From contig NC_090187.1 of the NCBI RefSeq assembly GCF_024679245.1, forward strand, positions 23,759,995 to 23,823,994: a DNA stretch of 64,000 nucleotides, given 5' to 3'. The translations under genes and the position numbers were made by a program. Shown here in pieces: positions 24,558-35,057 of the stretch. The notes under the pieces were generated by a model. It was not told the origin of the DNA and searched no databases. It worked only from the letters and a program-made list of their open reading frames with translations. The stretch's first letter is position 1. Each line of letters starts with the position of its first letter. The stretch comes from Pseudorasbora parva (taxonomy: Eukaryota; Chordata; Actinopteri; Cypriniformes; Gobionidae).

Positions 24558-24992
24558 ATGCGCGGTTCACGCTTATATCCACCGATCGTGTCAGGCCAGT
24601 AATACAAAAATAATATTCCAATAAATCGCTGGTGGATGAGAAATAAATCATTGTGTTATCATTGTGGATAAAGACGTTTGCGAGCCCTGGGATTGAGAGA
24701 ATCATTTCGGTTGCCGCTTTCAAAACAATCCCTACCTCATGTGACCTGACAGTGATATGCAAATCGTATCCAATCCTAGATGTGGGCGTTTACTTCCAAG
24801 ACTCCAGTGCGGCACACCAATCAAAACCAAGCATGCAGGAAAGAGCCTCTAAACCAGTGTAGAAAATAGCCTATTGCTTATTCATTATGATGTTTTTGAA
24901 TGTAAAAACTACACGAATTTCATTAGTTGACTTCAGTATATATAAGTATATATTGTATATATTAAAAAAAAGCCAGTTCATGACACCTTTAA
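24007..24992. mobile_element. TTAA-flanked non-autonomous element, copy 1
   Basis: The left end TTAAAGGATTATGAGTTGTG and the reverse complement of the right end, TTAAAGGTGTCATGAACTGG, are related terminal repeats with TTAA at both sides. The interior matches 52066-53190 over many blocks, e.g. ATCAACTTTCCCTTGAGC, GGAGAATCCCTTATTTG, GTCAGCAGGCTAGTGAATCT and AAAATAGCCTATT. This copy holds a (GT)n tract at 24517-24552. Confidence 0.82.
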
Positions 24993-25079
24993 GATTCTGC
25001 TCTGTATTTTTTACTGTACAATGATCAGATCAATGGGAATAGTTCAAATGACCCTGTATACCATGGATTGTCAACCAAT

Positions 25080-25337
25080 CAGACCAATTAAAACTTGCCA
25101 GGTGGATAAGCTGGTTTTTGATTGGTCCCCAAAAATGTGTAATTTACAGGATAGATATATGTACAGGTTTCCAGCCTGAGCTGCAGTTCGAAATCAAATC
25201 ACCGGCAGATCAGGGTAGGTTTACCCAATCTACTCAAAATGGGCATTTACAACATGGTATAATAAATTATTTGTGGGGTATTTTTTGAGCTGAAACTACA
25301 TAGACATGAAACTAGGAGCATAATAGGTCCCCTTTAA
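25080..25337. repeat. End of another TTAA-type element
   Basis: The segment ends GCATAATAGGTCCCCTTTAA, the inverted form of a terminal repeat beginning TTAAAGGGGACCTATTATG. The opposite end was not located, so the left limit is approximate. Confidence 0.45.
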
Positions 25338-26272
25338 GGGTCTCAGTTTGTCCTTAGACTAGAGCAAACATACAGTGTTACAAAAGAGCTCAACAACACT
25401 GAATCTCTATTTTCAACAGAAGCACCACCTTGAATCCTAATGACATGTGACCTCCCTGTGATGTGGCCACAACATGCAAGTCTTTCTCGTCATTGGTAAT
25501 GGCATGCTTGTGCGGATCCTATTAGCTCTAGCAGTAAATCAATTTGAGTGTGAATCCAGGGAGAGAACAGCAGCCGAGTGAAGGGGAGAATGCTGGGGCG
25601 CATGTTTATGTGGTTGTGGATGCAGATAAGAGGCGGGCAGCGTATCAAATTCTGTGTGTGTGAAGAGGCAGAGAGCTCAATGTGTCTGGAAGGTGAATAC
25701 AGCTCACCCTCTTTGGCAGAGTGAATTACCTCCACAACATGTGTCGAATGGGTGTGGAGCACTTCTGGCTCATGGACCCGTTGCTCAGAGGTCGCTCTTT
25801 CACAGCTCAGGACGTAATAGAGTTCTCGGTCATGATGAACTTATCGGCTTAGTTTTAGATATTAAACAAGAAAAATACGAATAAAATTAGATATGTGGTG
25901 CCTGATTGTGTAAAAGTCACCTTGAAGATGCAAAAATGCTCTTATTGGTTGCCAGGGCATTGGTAATTTGTTGCTAAGGTGTTTTAAAAATGCTTCTATA
26001 ACTAGAGAATTCTGGGTGGATTCTAATTGGCCCAAATTTTTTCAAAGAGCCAAATGTATGTATATTATTTTCTCATTGTATAGGTTGCCAGAGATTAAAG
26101 TTTGTCCAAATTCCATTTTGACAAATTCCTATTTAATAATTTACAGCAACATTATAAAAGCTAGAATATTATAAAGTTAATATTTCTGCAAATATTATAT
26201 ATTTGTAAATTTTAGCAAATCTGAGCACAGTTTGGGACATTATTGATTTTTATATTTTTACTTAGCTATTAA
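25338..26272. other. Unassigned sequence
   Basis: No gene or element end was recognised. 25440-25860 is repeat-poor with balanced composition; short open frames on both strands show no domain. Confidence 0.4.
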
Positions 26273-26807
26273 TTAAAGCTGCACTATGTAACTTTCCCTT
26301 CCGCTAGAGGGTGCCTATTCAAAACAAAAGCATAGTTTGATGACACCAAGTTTGAGCTCAGAATCTTGGGGCATGTGGTCTTCACGTCACAGCCGGTGGG
26401 AAATAATCGGGATAGGACCCGGGGCAGAAATCATGTTCTTGGATGCTATTATTAACGTTACTGTAGTGTGAAGCAGAGCAGGACTGAATGTTGAAGGAGC
26501 TGAGCAAGGCCGCTTGTTACACAAACACACTGCTCGCGAGCAACGGGACTTTTATTATGAAGTGACACAGTCGCCAGTGCCATTTCAGCTTTTCCGTATG
26601 AGGTAGCGCAGTGCTGTTTATCATATCAAAAACAGATACAACTGTGTTATGATGTTATGACATTACTCTGTGCGTTCCCTCAGCGGCTGCTGTGACATGT
26701 TGCACTGCTGAGAGTAAAGCGTTTCTGCAGAATAAAACCAGAAACTGAGGGTAACGCAGATATGATGCAATTGACAGGCGAATCCCTCAGATGTCCCGGC
26801 TCCTTGG

Positions 26808-28373
26808 TTAAGGCGAGACATTACTGTCACGTCACAAAACACAAAGGAAAATGGTGCGAGGACTCAAATGCAGAAAAATTATAATTTATTATAAAATAAA
26901 ACATAAACTCAAAACAAAACCCATGAGGGGGGGGGGGGGGGGGGGAAAACACATAATAGAATAATAAAAATACAAACTTAAACAAACCAACAGAGATCAT
27001 GGGGAACCAGGACACGTAGACAATACAACGATCCGACCAGGACTGACAAACACAAGGAGCTTAAGAAGGGAAGAAATCAAGAGAGAACAGTTTATTACTG
27101 GCATACACATAAGAATTACAAGTTTTGTATAAAATAATGTTTTAATATGCAAATGAGGCCTTGTATACTTACATATGCGCTCGTTTGCATATATTTTCAA
27201 AAGCAAAATCTGGAAATTGGAAAGCACCAGGTTCAAAATTCTTGATTCTATTTGTTGACATATTAGATGAGAGGGCTTTTACAGAGGGGATTCTGGATAT
27301 CTTATTTTGTGCTTTAGTAAATTATAGAATGTCAGTATTATATAGTTTACTAAAGCACACAATAAGATATCCAGAATCCCCTCTGTAATAGCCTTGAAAA
27401 ATCTATTTTCAACATATTATTTGGAGTAAAAAGACCTACAACTCAAGATAGGAATTATCTTGCCTAAAAGCCTTCACAATATAGTTGAGTATAAGACTGG
27501 AAAAGTTGGTGCTTGTAGATGCTACTGAAGTGGAAATATCTAACTCTGAGTGTGAGAAAAAACTCATTTTGAGAAAACGGGCTTTAAAGTTTTGCATTGT
27601 ATAATTGCATACATTTTCCCCAACCTAAAAACAAAATATATATTCACTTAATTTATATCAGCAATGTATAACATTTAAAATACATGTAAATTAATAAATT
27701 AATAAATTATTAATAGCAAAAGCCTTAAGCTGAAGAGAAATACCTTAACACATCACAACATTCACAAAAACAGCAAAAAACTGTCCCTGTTTGCTGAATG
27801 TCCATCTATAACTATTTGAATCTAATTCTGACAGGGTTTCGTCATCTAATCTCTTGTTGTTTACTTTCTTTTCATCATCTCTTGCTACTATGTCCTTTCT
27901 GTGAACGTTTATGAGCTTATTTTGGCATTGTCTGCATTTTCTCTGCAGGCGGAGAATACACAAGGAAGCGGCAGCACGTATGACGTAGTGTGAAATTCAC
28001 ATCGGCCAATTAGATGTGATTTTTGGCTGCAAACTTTTGCAGTTGGTTAGTTCTACAAAGGAAATGCCTATATTTGGATTAGGTAGTCTCATACACAGTG
28101 CTGAGAGATTTATAATGATACCAGGCATGACATGTTTCTTTGAATGGAGACGGCACGGGACCTCGCGTTAGAATAACTTTTGATGATTTCGGGTAGAACT
28201 CTAAAGGCGCAAGTTGACAAAATATAGTGAATTAACCACATGAATGTGTAATGTCGACATATTTGTTATTTTAACATGAAAGCTTACATGTTAAGGGAGC
28301 AAACTGTTCCAAAATCTCAAAACTGACCACTGCATGAAAAAACGATGTTTTCACCTGCCGTGTCTCGCCTTAA
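26808..28373. mobile_element. Inner TTAA-flanked element
   Basis: The ends TTAAGGCGAGACATTACTG (left) and, as reverse complement of the right, TTAAGGCGAGACACGGCAGG match for 13 bases and carry TTAA at both sides. The interior contains an A-rich segment with a G-run at 26929-26945, a near-perfect hairpin at 27281-27386, and no coding region. Confidence 0.75.
27281..27386. repeat. 41-bp inverted repeat with a 24-bp loop
   Basis: The arms 27281-27321 and 27346-27386 (ACAGAGGGGATTCTGGATAT at the outer edge) are complementary at 40 of 41 positions. A transcript would form a long regular hairpin. No promoter is visible. Confidence 0.85.
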
Positions 28374-28576
28374 AATAGCATTTTTCACACAATTTACAAA
28401 TAGTTGGATACATTTAGGATATTGTAAAAACTCAGCTGAACAAAATATATAACACTTTTCTGATGTGGGTTTTTTTTGTGTGTGTGTGGATATTTTACTG
28501 CAAAAATACTACATACTGCACCTTTAATTTAAATTTGAGTAATTTTTAGTACTTAAATAAACTTATATAATAAAAC

Positions 28577-28580
<4 letters not shown>

Positions 28581-28639
<59 letters not shown>

Positions 28640-28668
28640 TATATAGATATATATATATATACACACAC

Positions 28669-28744
<76 letters not shown>
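28581..28744. repeat. Interrupted (AT)n microsatellite
   Basis: AT alternation at 28581-28636 and 28675-28744, separated by a short GATATA/ACACAC stretch. Confidence 0.96.
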
Positions 28745-28746
<2 letters not shown>

Positions 28747-28788
28747 CGGTTTTATTTTACCACCGTATCACCATTTTAATAGTTTTAG

Positions 28789-28985
28789 TTAAAGGAACAC
28801 TCCTCTTTTTTATTTTTAAATATGCTTATTTTCCAAGTCAATGGTGTATGCTAAGCTATGCTAAAAGTGCTATTGCCAGACACAGAGATCGGCTGAATGG
28901 ATTCAAACGCGGTTAAACTCAACTGTTTAACTCAAAGGGACTTGGAAAATAAGCCTATTTTCAAAAAATGGAAGTGTTCCTTTAA
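28789..28985. mobile_element. 197-bp TTAA-flanked MITE
   Basis: The left end TTAAAGGAACACTCCTCTT and the reverse complement of the right, TTAAAGGAACACTTCCATTT, match, with TTAA on both sides. Inner blocks GCTTATTTTCCAAGTC and GACTTGGAAAATAAGC are perfectly complementary. Short, complete and palindromic. Confidence 0.88.
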
Positions 28986-30609
28986 TTTTAGTTAATAACA
29001 GCACTCGAGACAACCGGATTCTTGTTCTGAGGTGAAACATCTGATAAGCAGGAGACATAATCTAATGTCTACATTTAATCTCATTAGATTTTCTAAAATA
29101 GGAGATATTAAAAAGATCTCAGTTAGGAGATCTCTTTAATTGTGTTTTTCTTTCTCTTTCACACTGAACTCAGAATATCTCCAATGCCCACACACATATT
29201 ATGTGTCTTTTTCCTCAAAAGAACATAACTTTATATAACTTTAAAAATCAATACACTTGTCTTTTACACATCGAAGTAATTCCTCCTGTCTGTGTCTCTG
29301 CCGAAACCTCACTCCTTTCTATTTTCCTCGTGTGCTCAGCTGTGGACCCCTTGTGCCACATAACAGTCTTTCCTCTGAAGCCACCAGAGCTCATTTCACC
29401 CCTGACCGAGTTTCCGCATGACCCTCTCACAATCCACTGTAGGTGAGGAGATATTGGCCATGTTCATCCGAGTTTTTGCCACTTCTTCTTTCTGTCCGTA
29501 GTTCCCCGTAACCCTTCGCTGTTGTGTCGTACACTGAAGGAAAATTTACCCAGCTTGATCAGAGAGTCCACCAGAGAACCCGACCGTTGTTAGGAAATGT
29601 AATGAGAAATGCCAGCGTACACCAAGAAGATGGAGTGCAGCAGCTTGTGCCTGTGAGGTTGGTCTGTTACGACCTACTTTAAGGAGGTATACGCCTGTTG
29701 ACAGCAGTCACACCACCAAAGAATGACTTCCCGCAGCTACCTTATTGATTTATTATACTTTATTAAAGAATAATAAAATAGAGCACACAATGCACTACAT
29801 CCATGATGCTTCACTGTTTCTATCTTTTAAATAATTCATTTAAATACACAGCATTCAGATACACACAGCGAAACAGCATTCACAACCCATTATATTTCAT
29901 TATAGGGTGTATTTGAGATTGAAACATGTACAGTGGTTGATTGTTTGCACTGGCCGATCAACTGTATCATTAAGTGGGTGGGTGTTCTATTGCAGAATTG
30001 AGCCAGATGATTGAATGTGAAGAGGCTGAAAAAGACAAATTGGTAACCTGGTGGAAAGCATCAAAGTCGAAGTTCAAGTCGAAAATTGTATCAGAGTCGG
30101 ATCAAGTTATTACCTTTAATTATTTCCATTATTGTGATGGAAAGTTACAAAGACTAAAAATGTTTCTTTGAATAGTGTGCTATAGATGAATTTAAAAGGA
30201 TATGGTCCATTTTTATTTCACATGTATATGTGCATATGTGTGCATTTAGAGACAGACAGACATGTATAAAAACAGTGAAATATACAAAATAAAGCATAGT
30301 TCTTCTATATTTATTTACATTTAATATTTTGGCTGTTAAAACACAAGAGTATTGAGCTTTGTAGCCAATAATACAGCAACATCCAGCCATGGAGACAACA
30401 TTCAACCTTTAGGTCCAGCAGGGCACTTTCAATTACTGAAAGTCCTTCAAACCAGAGCAAGAAGTGACTTATGGGAAGACACAATGGCATTAAAGGTCAA
30501 AAAAACATTGTGTGGACAATGAAAGACAGACACGGGGAGTGAGACACGTGACAAGAGTTAAGAGTGAACCGTTATCTTTCTAAGGATAGATCTCACTATA
30601 ATATATTCC
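28986..30609. other. Unassigned sequence
   Basis: The open frame at 29201-29446 (plus) ends near a possible splice donor (CTGTAGGTGAGG at 29437) but has no domain or supporting exon. The rest is AT-rich without recognisable elements. Confidence 0.4.
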
Positions 30610-31013
30610 GGCAACACCCAGTATGATCCATCATTAACAAATAGAAACAAGTGAGTAATGCACTATTAACACTCTAGTAACTACTATTAATTGCTATTAA
30701 TTTATTTCAGAAATGCTGATTAAAGGTGCCCTAGAATGGAAAATTGAATTAACCTTGCCATTGTAAAATAATAAGAGTTCAGTACATGGACATCACATAC
30801 ACTGAGTCTCAAACACCATTGTCTCCTAATTCATATGTAAATCTCGTGCATAAAAAAAAAAAAAAACACGGAAAAATAGGTGAATCTAAGCATAATACCA
30901 ACTGTGATGCAATCGCTTGGATCATTAATATATACGCCCCCAACATTTGCATATCAGCATGTTCAATGTCAGGCGGAACTGTGCAGCCGAATCTCATGCG
31001 AGGATAGGGAAAA

Positions 31014-31288
31014 TGGCAGATCATGGACACAAATGTCATGTATCAGGATGTGCAGGGGACGTGAGGACTTTTCATACCCTTCCCACAGAAAAAAAAAAAT
31101 TTCAACAGTCATGGTTGATGTTTATTATAATCAGATACCGTAACAATTTAATTTAAAATCATGTTTGCTTTTCATATCACCGCGGACAGTTTTTCTAACC
31201 TGGGACAATATCAAGCAAGCTTCGCTCAGCGTCTAAAACTGAAGAAAGTGGCAATTCCAACTATATTCCTGCAAGTGGTAAGTAGTGA
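31014..31288 (+). pseudogene. Degenerate THAP-type zinc-finger exon
   Basis: From ATG at 31014 the frame reads MADHGHKCHVSGCAG, then FHTLPTEKKKFQQSW, which has the C-x4-C, the FHxLP and the tryptophan of the THAP domain. The frame stops at 31154. A shifted frame then resumes with a cysteine and HITADSFSNL, and LKLKKVAIPTIF, matching the second half (the C...H pair, then A-P-T-I-F). A frameshift separates the halves. THAP domains bind DNA and form the N-terminus of P-element and Kolobok transposases. No catalytic region follows; a GTAAGT splice-donor-like site is at 31280. Confidence 0.68.
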
Positions 31289-31520
31289 TTAATCCACTTA
31301 TTGACTCTCTAAACAATTTCTGATTAAATTGAAAGTTTCTTAGACAGCATTGTCTAGATAACGCAAGATGCTAGTACAGTAACAATAGAAAACTCCAAGT
31401 ACCATACAAAACTAAATAGTGTGTCTAATGACAAAGGTTAATGTTATTTTGTATTGCAAAATACAACCAGAACGTCTCAGGTTACGTATGTAACCATGGT
31501 TCCCTGAGAGGGAACGAGAC

Positions 31521-31672
31521 GCTGCGTCGAAACGCTAGGGGACGCCTCTGCGTGCCATGTCATGAAGCACTTGTGTAATCAGTCCAATAGCGGGACGATA
31601 CGTCACGGGCGGGTGACGTCATCGACCAGGAAGCTATAAAGCATGCCCGGACCAAACAGTCACTAGCTTCTG
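31521..31672 (+). repeat. DIRS 3' inverted terminal repeat
   Basis: This 152-bp block, from GCTGCGTCGAAACG to CTAGCTTCTG, is identical to the reverse complement of 36615-36766. A further 50-bp edge (31471-31520) containing the palindrome GGTTACGTATGTAACC precedes it and is not shared with the other end. Confidence 0.93.
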
Positions 31673-31718
31673 AAAAAGTCGAACAAATCGATCACAGGCA
31701 TGCCGGGAGTATGGCATC

Positions 31719-31823
31719 TCGACGCAGCGTCTCGTTCCCTCTCAGGGAACCATGGTTACATACGTAACCTGAGACGTTCCCTATCTCGAGGGAACTTCGA
31801 GCTGCGTCGAAACGCTAGGGGAC
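31719..31823. repeat. DIRS internal complementary region
   Basis: Bases 31719-31778 are the reverse complement of the outer edge at 31471-31530. Bases 31777-31823 are the reverse complement of the opposite outer edge at 36744-36790. The two halves meet at ACGTTCC. In DIRS elements this region is thought to template completion of the ends and formation of the circular intermediate. Confidence 0.93.
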
Positions 31824-31868
31824 CTCAATACCCACGCCGCCAGAGTCCCAAATGTCTGTTTGTGTGAT

Positions 31869-33026
31869 TTAACCCAGAAACACCCGGGACCCCGGAGTAG
31901 AGGCTACGTCCAGATTGTAAAACCTCACAAATGTATGCGGAGAGGACCACCCAGCCGCATCACAAACCTCTGACAGTGAAACTCCCGAAATAAGAGCCAT
32001 AGAGGCAGCCATACTCCTAGTAGAGTGGGCGCGGACCCTCATAGGTGAAGGATGTCCGACCGACTCATAAGCGAGCGAGATAGCCTCGACTATCCACTTG
32101 CTAAGCGTCTGCTTTGAAGCCGATTTTCCTTTACTCGAGGACCCAAAACATACGAACAACTGTTCTGATTTTCGCCACAGGGCAGCTCTGTGGACATATG
32201 TATCTAGGGCCCTGACCGGACATAGCAGATTTAGCTTCTCTTGGTCTTGACTAGTGAACGGAGGCGGACAGAAAGCCTGCAGCATTACTGGTCCCGGCAC
32301 GTTGGTCGGGACTTTAGGAACATATCCTTCCCTCGGGAAGAGAAATGCTTTTACCATTCCTGGTGCAAATTCAAGGCAGGAAGGTGCTACTGATAGAGCC
32401 TGTAGGTCTCCTACTCTTTTCAGTGATGAAATCGCTAGGAGAAACACTGTTTTAAGTGTGAGGAACTTTTCTGACACTTCCTCTAACGGCTCGAAGGGAG
32501 CCAACATAAGGCCTTCCAGCACTATGGCCAGGTCCCAAGTCGGCACCCTGGAGCGTGCCGCAGGTCTGAGCCTCAAGGTACCACGGAGGAAACGCCTGAC
32601 CCACGGGTGTCTCCCTAATGATGCGTTATCTAATGGATTATGATATGCAGATATCGCCGACACATACACTTTCAGAGTCGACGGGGATAACCCTGCGGAG
32701 AATTTTTCTTGCAAGAACTCGAGAACTGAACCGACCGGGCAGTTAACAGGGTCCAACGTCTGGTGCGTACACCAGGCGACAAAAACTCTCCATTTGAGTG
32801 CGTAAAGTCTCCTTGTGGATGGTGCTCTGGAGTGCAACATGGTCTCTATCACCTCAGTCGATAGACCCGTGTTTATGAACTGGGCCCCCTCAGGGGCCAA
32901 GCCCACAGTTTCCACAGTTCCGGGCGCGGGTGCAGTACTGACCCCCTGGCCTGTGAAAGAAGATCCCTCCTGACTGGGATTTCCCAGGGAGGACCCTCTA
33001 GGAGAGACATGATGTCTGAGAGCCAT
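31869..33026 (-). CDS. DIRS tyrosine recombinase
   Basis: The recombinase integrates the circular DNA copy of the element. The frame is open far upstream (to 34982), but that part is a shadow of the RT frame. The recombinase core begins at about 32870, exactly where the RT frame ends, and the ATG at 33024-33026 is a reasonable start (385 aa), overlapping the RT frame by about 150 nt. Visible motifs are an N-terminal core-binding segment (SPSTLKVYVSAISAYH), the first arginine in LKRVGD (about 32417), HSTR (about 32027-32016), tryptophan in AAGWSS, and the tyrosine in RFYNLDV (31917-31919). This is the R-H-R-(H/W)-Y set of the family. Translation could use an internal start or frameshifting; the sequence does not decide. 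Confidence 0.88.
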   Translation of the reverse strand: MALRHHVSPRGSSLGNPSQEGSSFTGQGVSTAPAPGTVETVGLAPEGAQFINTGLSTEVIETMLHSRAPSTRRLYALKWRVFVAWCTHQTLDPVNCPVGSVLEFLQEKFSAGLSPSTLKVYVSAISAYHNPLDNASLGRHPWVRRFLRGTLRLRPAARSRVPTWDLAIVLEGLMLAPFEPLEEVSEKFLTLKTVFLLAISSLKRVGDLQALSVAPSCLEFAPGMVKAFLFPREGYVPKVPTNVPGPVMLQAFCPPPFTSQDQEKLNLLCPVRALDTYVHRAALWRKSEQLFVCFGSSSKGKSASKQTLSKWIVEAISLAYESVGHPSPMRVRAHSTRSMAASMALISGVSLSEVCDAAGWSSPHTFVRFYNLDVASTPGSRVFLG

Positions 33027-35035
33027 ACTCGGCCCGGCCAGAACGGGGCTACCAATAAGAGCTGAACCCCGTCCCGGCGGACTCTCTCCAGCACTCCTGG
33101 GAGCAACGCCAGAGGGGGAAAGGCGTACAGACGCAGCCTCGGCCACGTCTGTACCATTGCGTCCAGCCCCAGTGGGGCTGGATGTGTGAGGGAAAAGAAT
33201 GCTGGACAGTGTGTCGTCTCTCGAGACGCAAACAGATCCACCTGGGCTCGCCCAAAGCGGATCCACAGCTCCTCCACCACCTCGGGGTGGAGCCTCCATT
33301 CCCCCGGCACCACTCCCTGCCTCGACAGGGAGTCTGCCGCTACATTCAGGACCCCCGGGATGTACATCGCCCTTAGCGAGAGCATCTTGCCTTGGGCCCA
33401 TATTAGAATGTGATGCGTGAGCTTCCACAGCCGACGCGATCTCAATCCCCCCTGGTGATTTATATACGAGACTACCGAAGTGTTGTCTGACCGAACTAAC
33501 ACATGGCGGCCCCGTAGGTCTGGGAGGAAGTGTTTGAGTGCTTGAAACACAGCCATCAGCTCCAGCTGGTTTATGTGCCAGGAGAGCTGATGGCCCCTCC
33601 ACAGACCTTGGGCCGAGCGGCCACTCATGACCGCTCCCCAGCCAGTTAGGGAGGCATCCGTCGTTAGCATTACGCGACGACAAGGAGCCCCCAGAACTGG
33701 ACCTTGGGAAAGGAACCAAGGATCTTTCCACTTCACCAAGGCACGTAGGCAGCGCCGCGTGACCTTGATTAGGCGAAAAGGGTTTCCCCTCGGGGAGAAC
33801 CCCTTGGTCCTGAGCCACCACTGCAAGGGTCTCATGTACAGCAGGCCAAAAGGTATCACGTTGGACGCTGCTGCCATCAAACCCAACACTCTTTGAAAGT
33901 GTTTGACAGTGAGTGACTGGCCTAGCTTTATCTGGCTGACGGTATTCAGGATCGTTTTTACCCTGGGCGGAGATAGCCGAGCCGACATCGTTCTCGTGTC
34001 CCAAACTACCCCCAGAAAAGTAATGCTCTGCTGTGGCGCCAACATACTTTTCTTTTCGTTCAACCTTAGCCCCAACACCTTCATGTGGGCGAGAACAGCA
34101 TCTCGATGCTGAACCGCCAGTTGTTTTGACTGTGCTAACACTAGCCAATCGTCGATGTAATTTAGCACGCGGATGCCCTGGAGTCGCAGCGGAGCCAGAG
34201 CTGCATCCACGCACTTCGTGAAAGTGCGGGGCGATAAAGCTAGACCGAATGGCAGCACTCGATATTGGTACGCTTTTCCCCCAAAAGCGAACCTGAGGAA
34301 CTGTCTGTGCTGCGGAAGGATGGAGATGTGGAAGTACGCATCTTTTAAATCTATCGTGACACACCAGTCCTCGGACCTGATGTGACACACGATCTGTTTT
34401 ATCGTGAGCATTTTGAATTTTAATCTTTTTACTGCTCTGTTTAGATGACGCAGATCTAAGATAGGCCTTAACCCCCCATCCTTCTTTGGAACTATGAAGT
34501 ACCGGCTGTAAAACCCCGACTCTCTGCAGTGGGGAGGGACCCGTTCTATAGCCTCTTTTCGCAGAAGAGTCTGTACCTCTTGTTCCATTACCAGAGCCTG
34601 CTCGGGGCTTACTACCGTGGTAGTAACCCCGTTGAACACGGGCGGGTGTAACCCGAATTGAATTCTGTACCCTTTTTCTATTGTACGCAGGACCCATTCT
34701 GAGACATTCGGCAGAAGTTTCCACGCTGCCAGAAAATCTACTAAGGGAACCAGCCTCTCGAGGCTGGTCTCTGGATTTTCCTGTGTGGTCAGCCCGGTGT
34801 CCTGTAACGGATAACCGGCAGGTAGCAACCGAACTGACCGCCCAGGGGCCCTCCCGAGAGGGCGCGAACATCCCCAAGCCGCTACGTTTCCGGGCGGACA
34901 TGGAGATATGCGTTCGCCGGGGACCGCCGCGCCCTGAAGCACCAATGGTGGCAGGGTTGGCAGACCGGCCCCCCGATGGCACCGGGAAAGAGCGGGCGCC
35001 TCGGCGAGCCGCACTTTCCCGGAGGGGACTGCCAT
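32873..35035 (-). CDS. DIRS reverse transcriptase / RNase H / methyltransferase-like protein (720 aa)
   Basis: The protein copies the element RNA into DNA. The region before residue 110 is proline- and arginine-rich linker. Reverse transcriptase spans about 150-350: VPKKDGGLRPILDLRHLN, the catalytic aspartate in TIDLKDAY (D229) and YIDD at 293-296. RNase H spans about 455-575 with acidic residues in LTTDAS (D460), NQLELMA (E492), RSDNTS (D517) and AADSLS (D568). The C-terminal part, 598-680 (VDLFASRE...YAFPPLALL...APFWPGRVW), corresponds to the methyltransferase-like region that follows RNase H in DIRS elements. The frame starts 22 bp after the Gag stop and has no interruption. The first Met is used; the extent of the N-terminal linker is uncertain. 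Confidence 0.92.
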   Translation of the reverse strand: MAVPSGKVRLAEAPALSRCHRGAGLPTLPPLVLQGAAVPGERISPCPPGNVAAWGCSRPLGRAPGRSVRLLPAGYPLQDTGLTTQENPETSLERLVPLVDFLAAWKLLPNVSEWVLRTIEKGYRIQFGLHPPVFNGVTTTVVSPEQALVMEQEVQTLLRKEAIERVPPHCRESGFYSRYFIVPKKDGGLRPILDLRHLNRAVKRLKFKMLTIKQIVCHIRSEDWCVTIDLKDAYFHISILPQHRQFLRFAFGGKAYQYRVLPFGLALSPRTFTKCVDAALAPLRLQGIRVLNYIDDWLVLAQSKQLAVQHRDAVLAHMKVLGLRLNEKKSMLAPQQSITFLGVVWDTRTMSARLSPPRVKTILNTVSQIKLGQSLTVKHFQRVLGLMAAASNVIPFGLLYMRPLQWWLRTKGFSPRGNPFRLIKVTRRCLRALVKWKDPWFLSQGPVLGAPCRRVMLTTDASLTGWGAVMSGRSAQGLWRGHQLSWHINQLELMAVFQALKHFLPDLRGRHVLVRSDNTSVVSYINHQGGLRSRRLWKLTHHILIWAQGKMLSLRAMYIPGVLNVAADSLSRQGVVPGEWRLHPEVVEELWIRFGRAQVDLFASRETTHCPAFFSLTHPAPLGLDAMVQTWPRLRLYAFPPLALLPGVLERVRRDGVQLLLVAPFWPGRVWLSDIMSLLEGPPWEIPVRRDLLSQARGSVLHPRPELWKLWAWPLRGPSS

Positions 35036-35057
35036 CGGAAGCCCTGCGCTCTTGGCG

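Larger units (their letters stand above)
26273..28527. mobile_element. Outer TTAA-flanked element of a nested pair
   Basis: The left end TTAAAGCTGCACTATGTAAC and the reverse complement of the right end, TTAAAGGTGCAGTATGTAGT, are terminal inverted repeats with TTAA on both sides (26273-26276 and 28524-28527). The left part carries TTCCGCTAGAGGGTGCCTAT, a motif I recall from widespread fish repeats. A second TTAA element sits inside. Confidence 0.78.

Noticed and set aside
29201..29446. 81-codon frame followed by a GTGAGG donor as a host exon
   Set aside because: No acceptor, domain or second exon could be identified; one GT near a frame end is expected by chance.
33027..34982. Upstream two thirds of the 1037-codon minus-strand frame as part of the recombinase
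   Set aside because: It overlaps the catalytic RT/RNase H frame and its translation is low-complexity (Ser, Gly, Pro, Arg) without domain. Only the part from about 32870 is recombinase-like.
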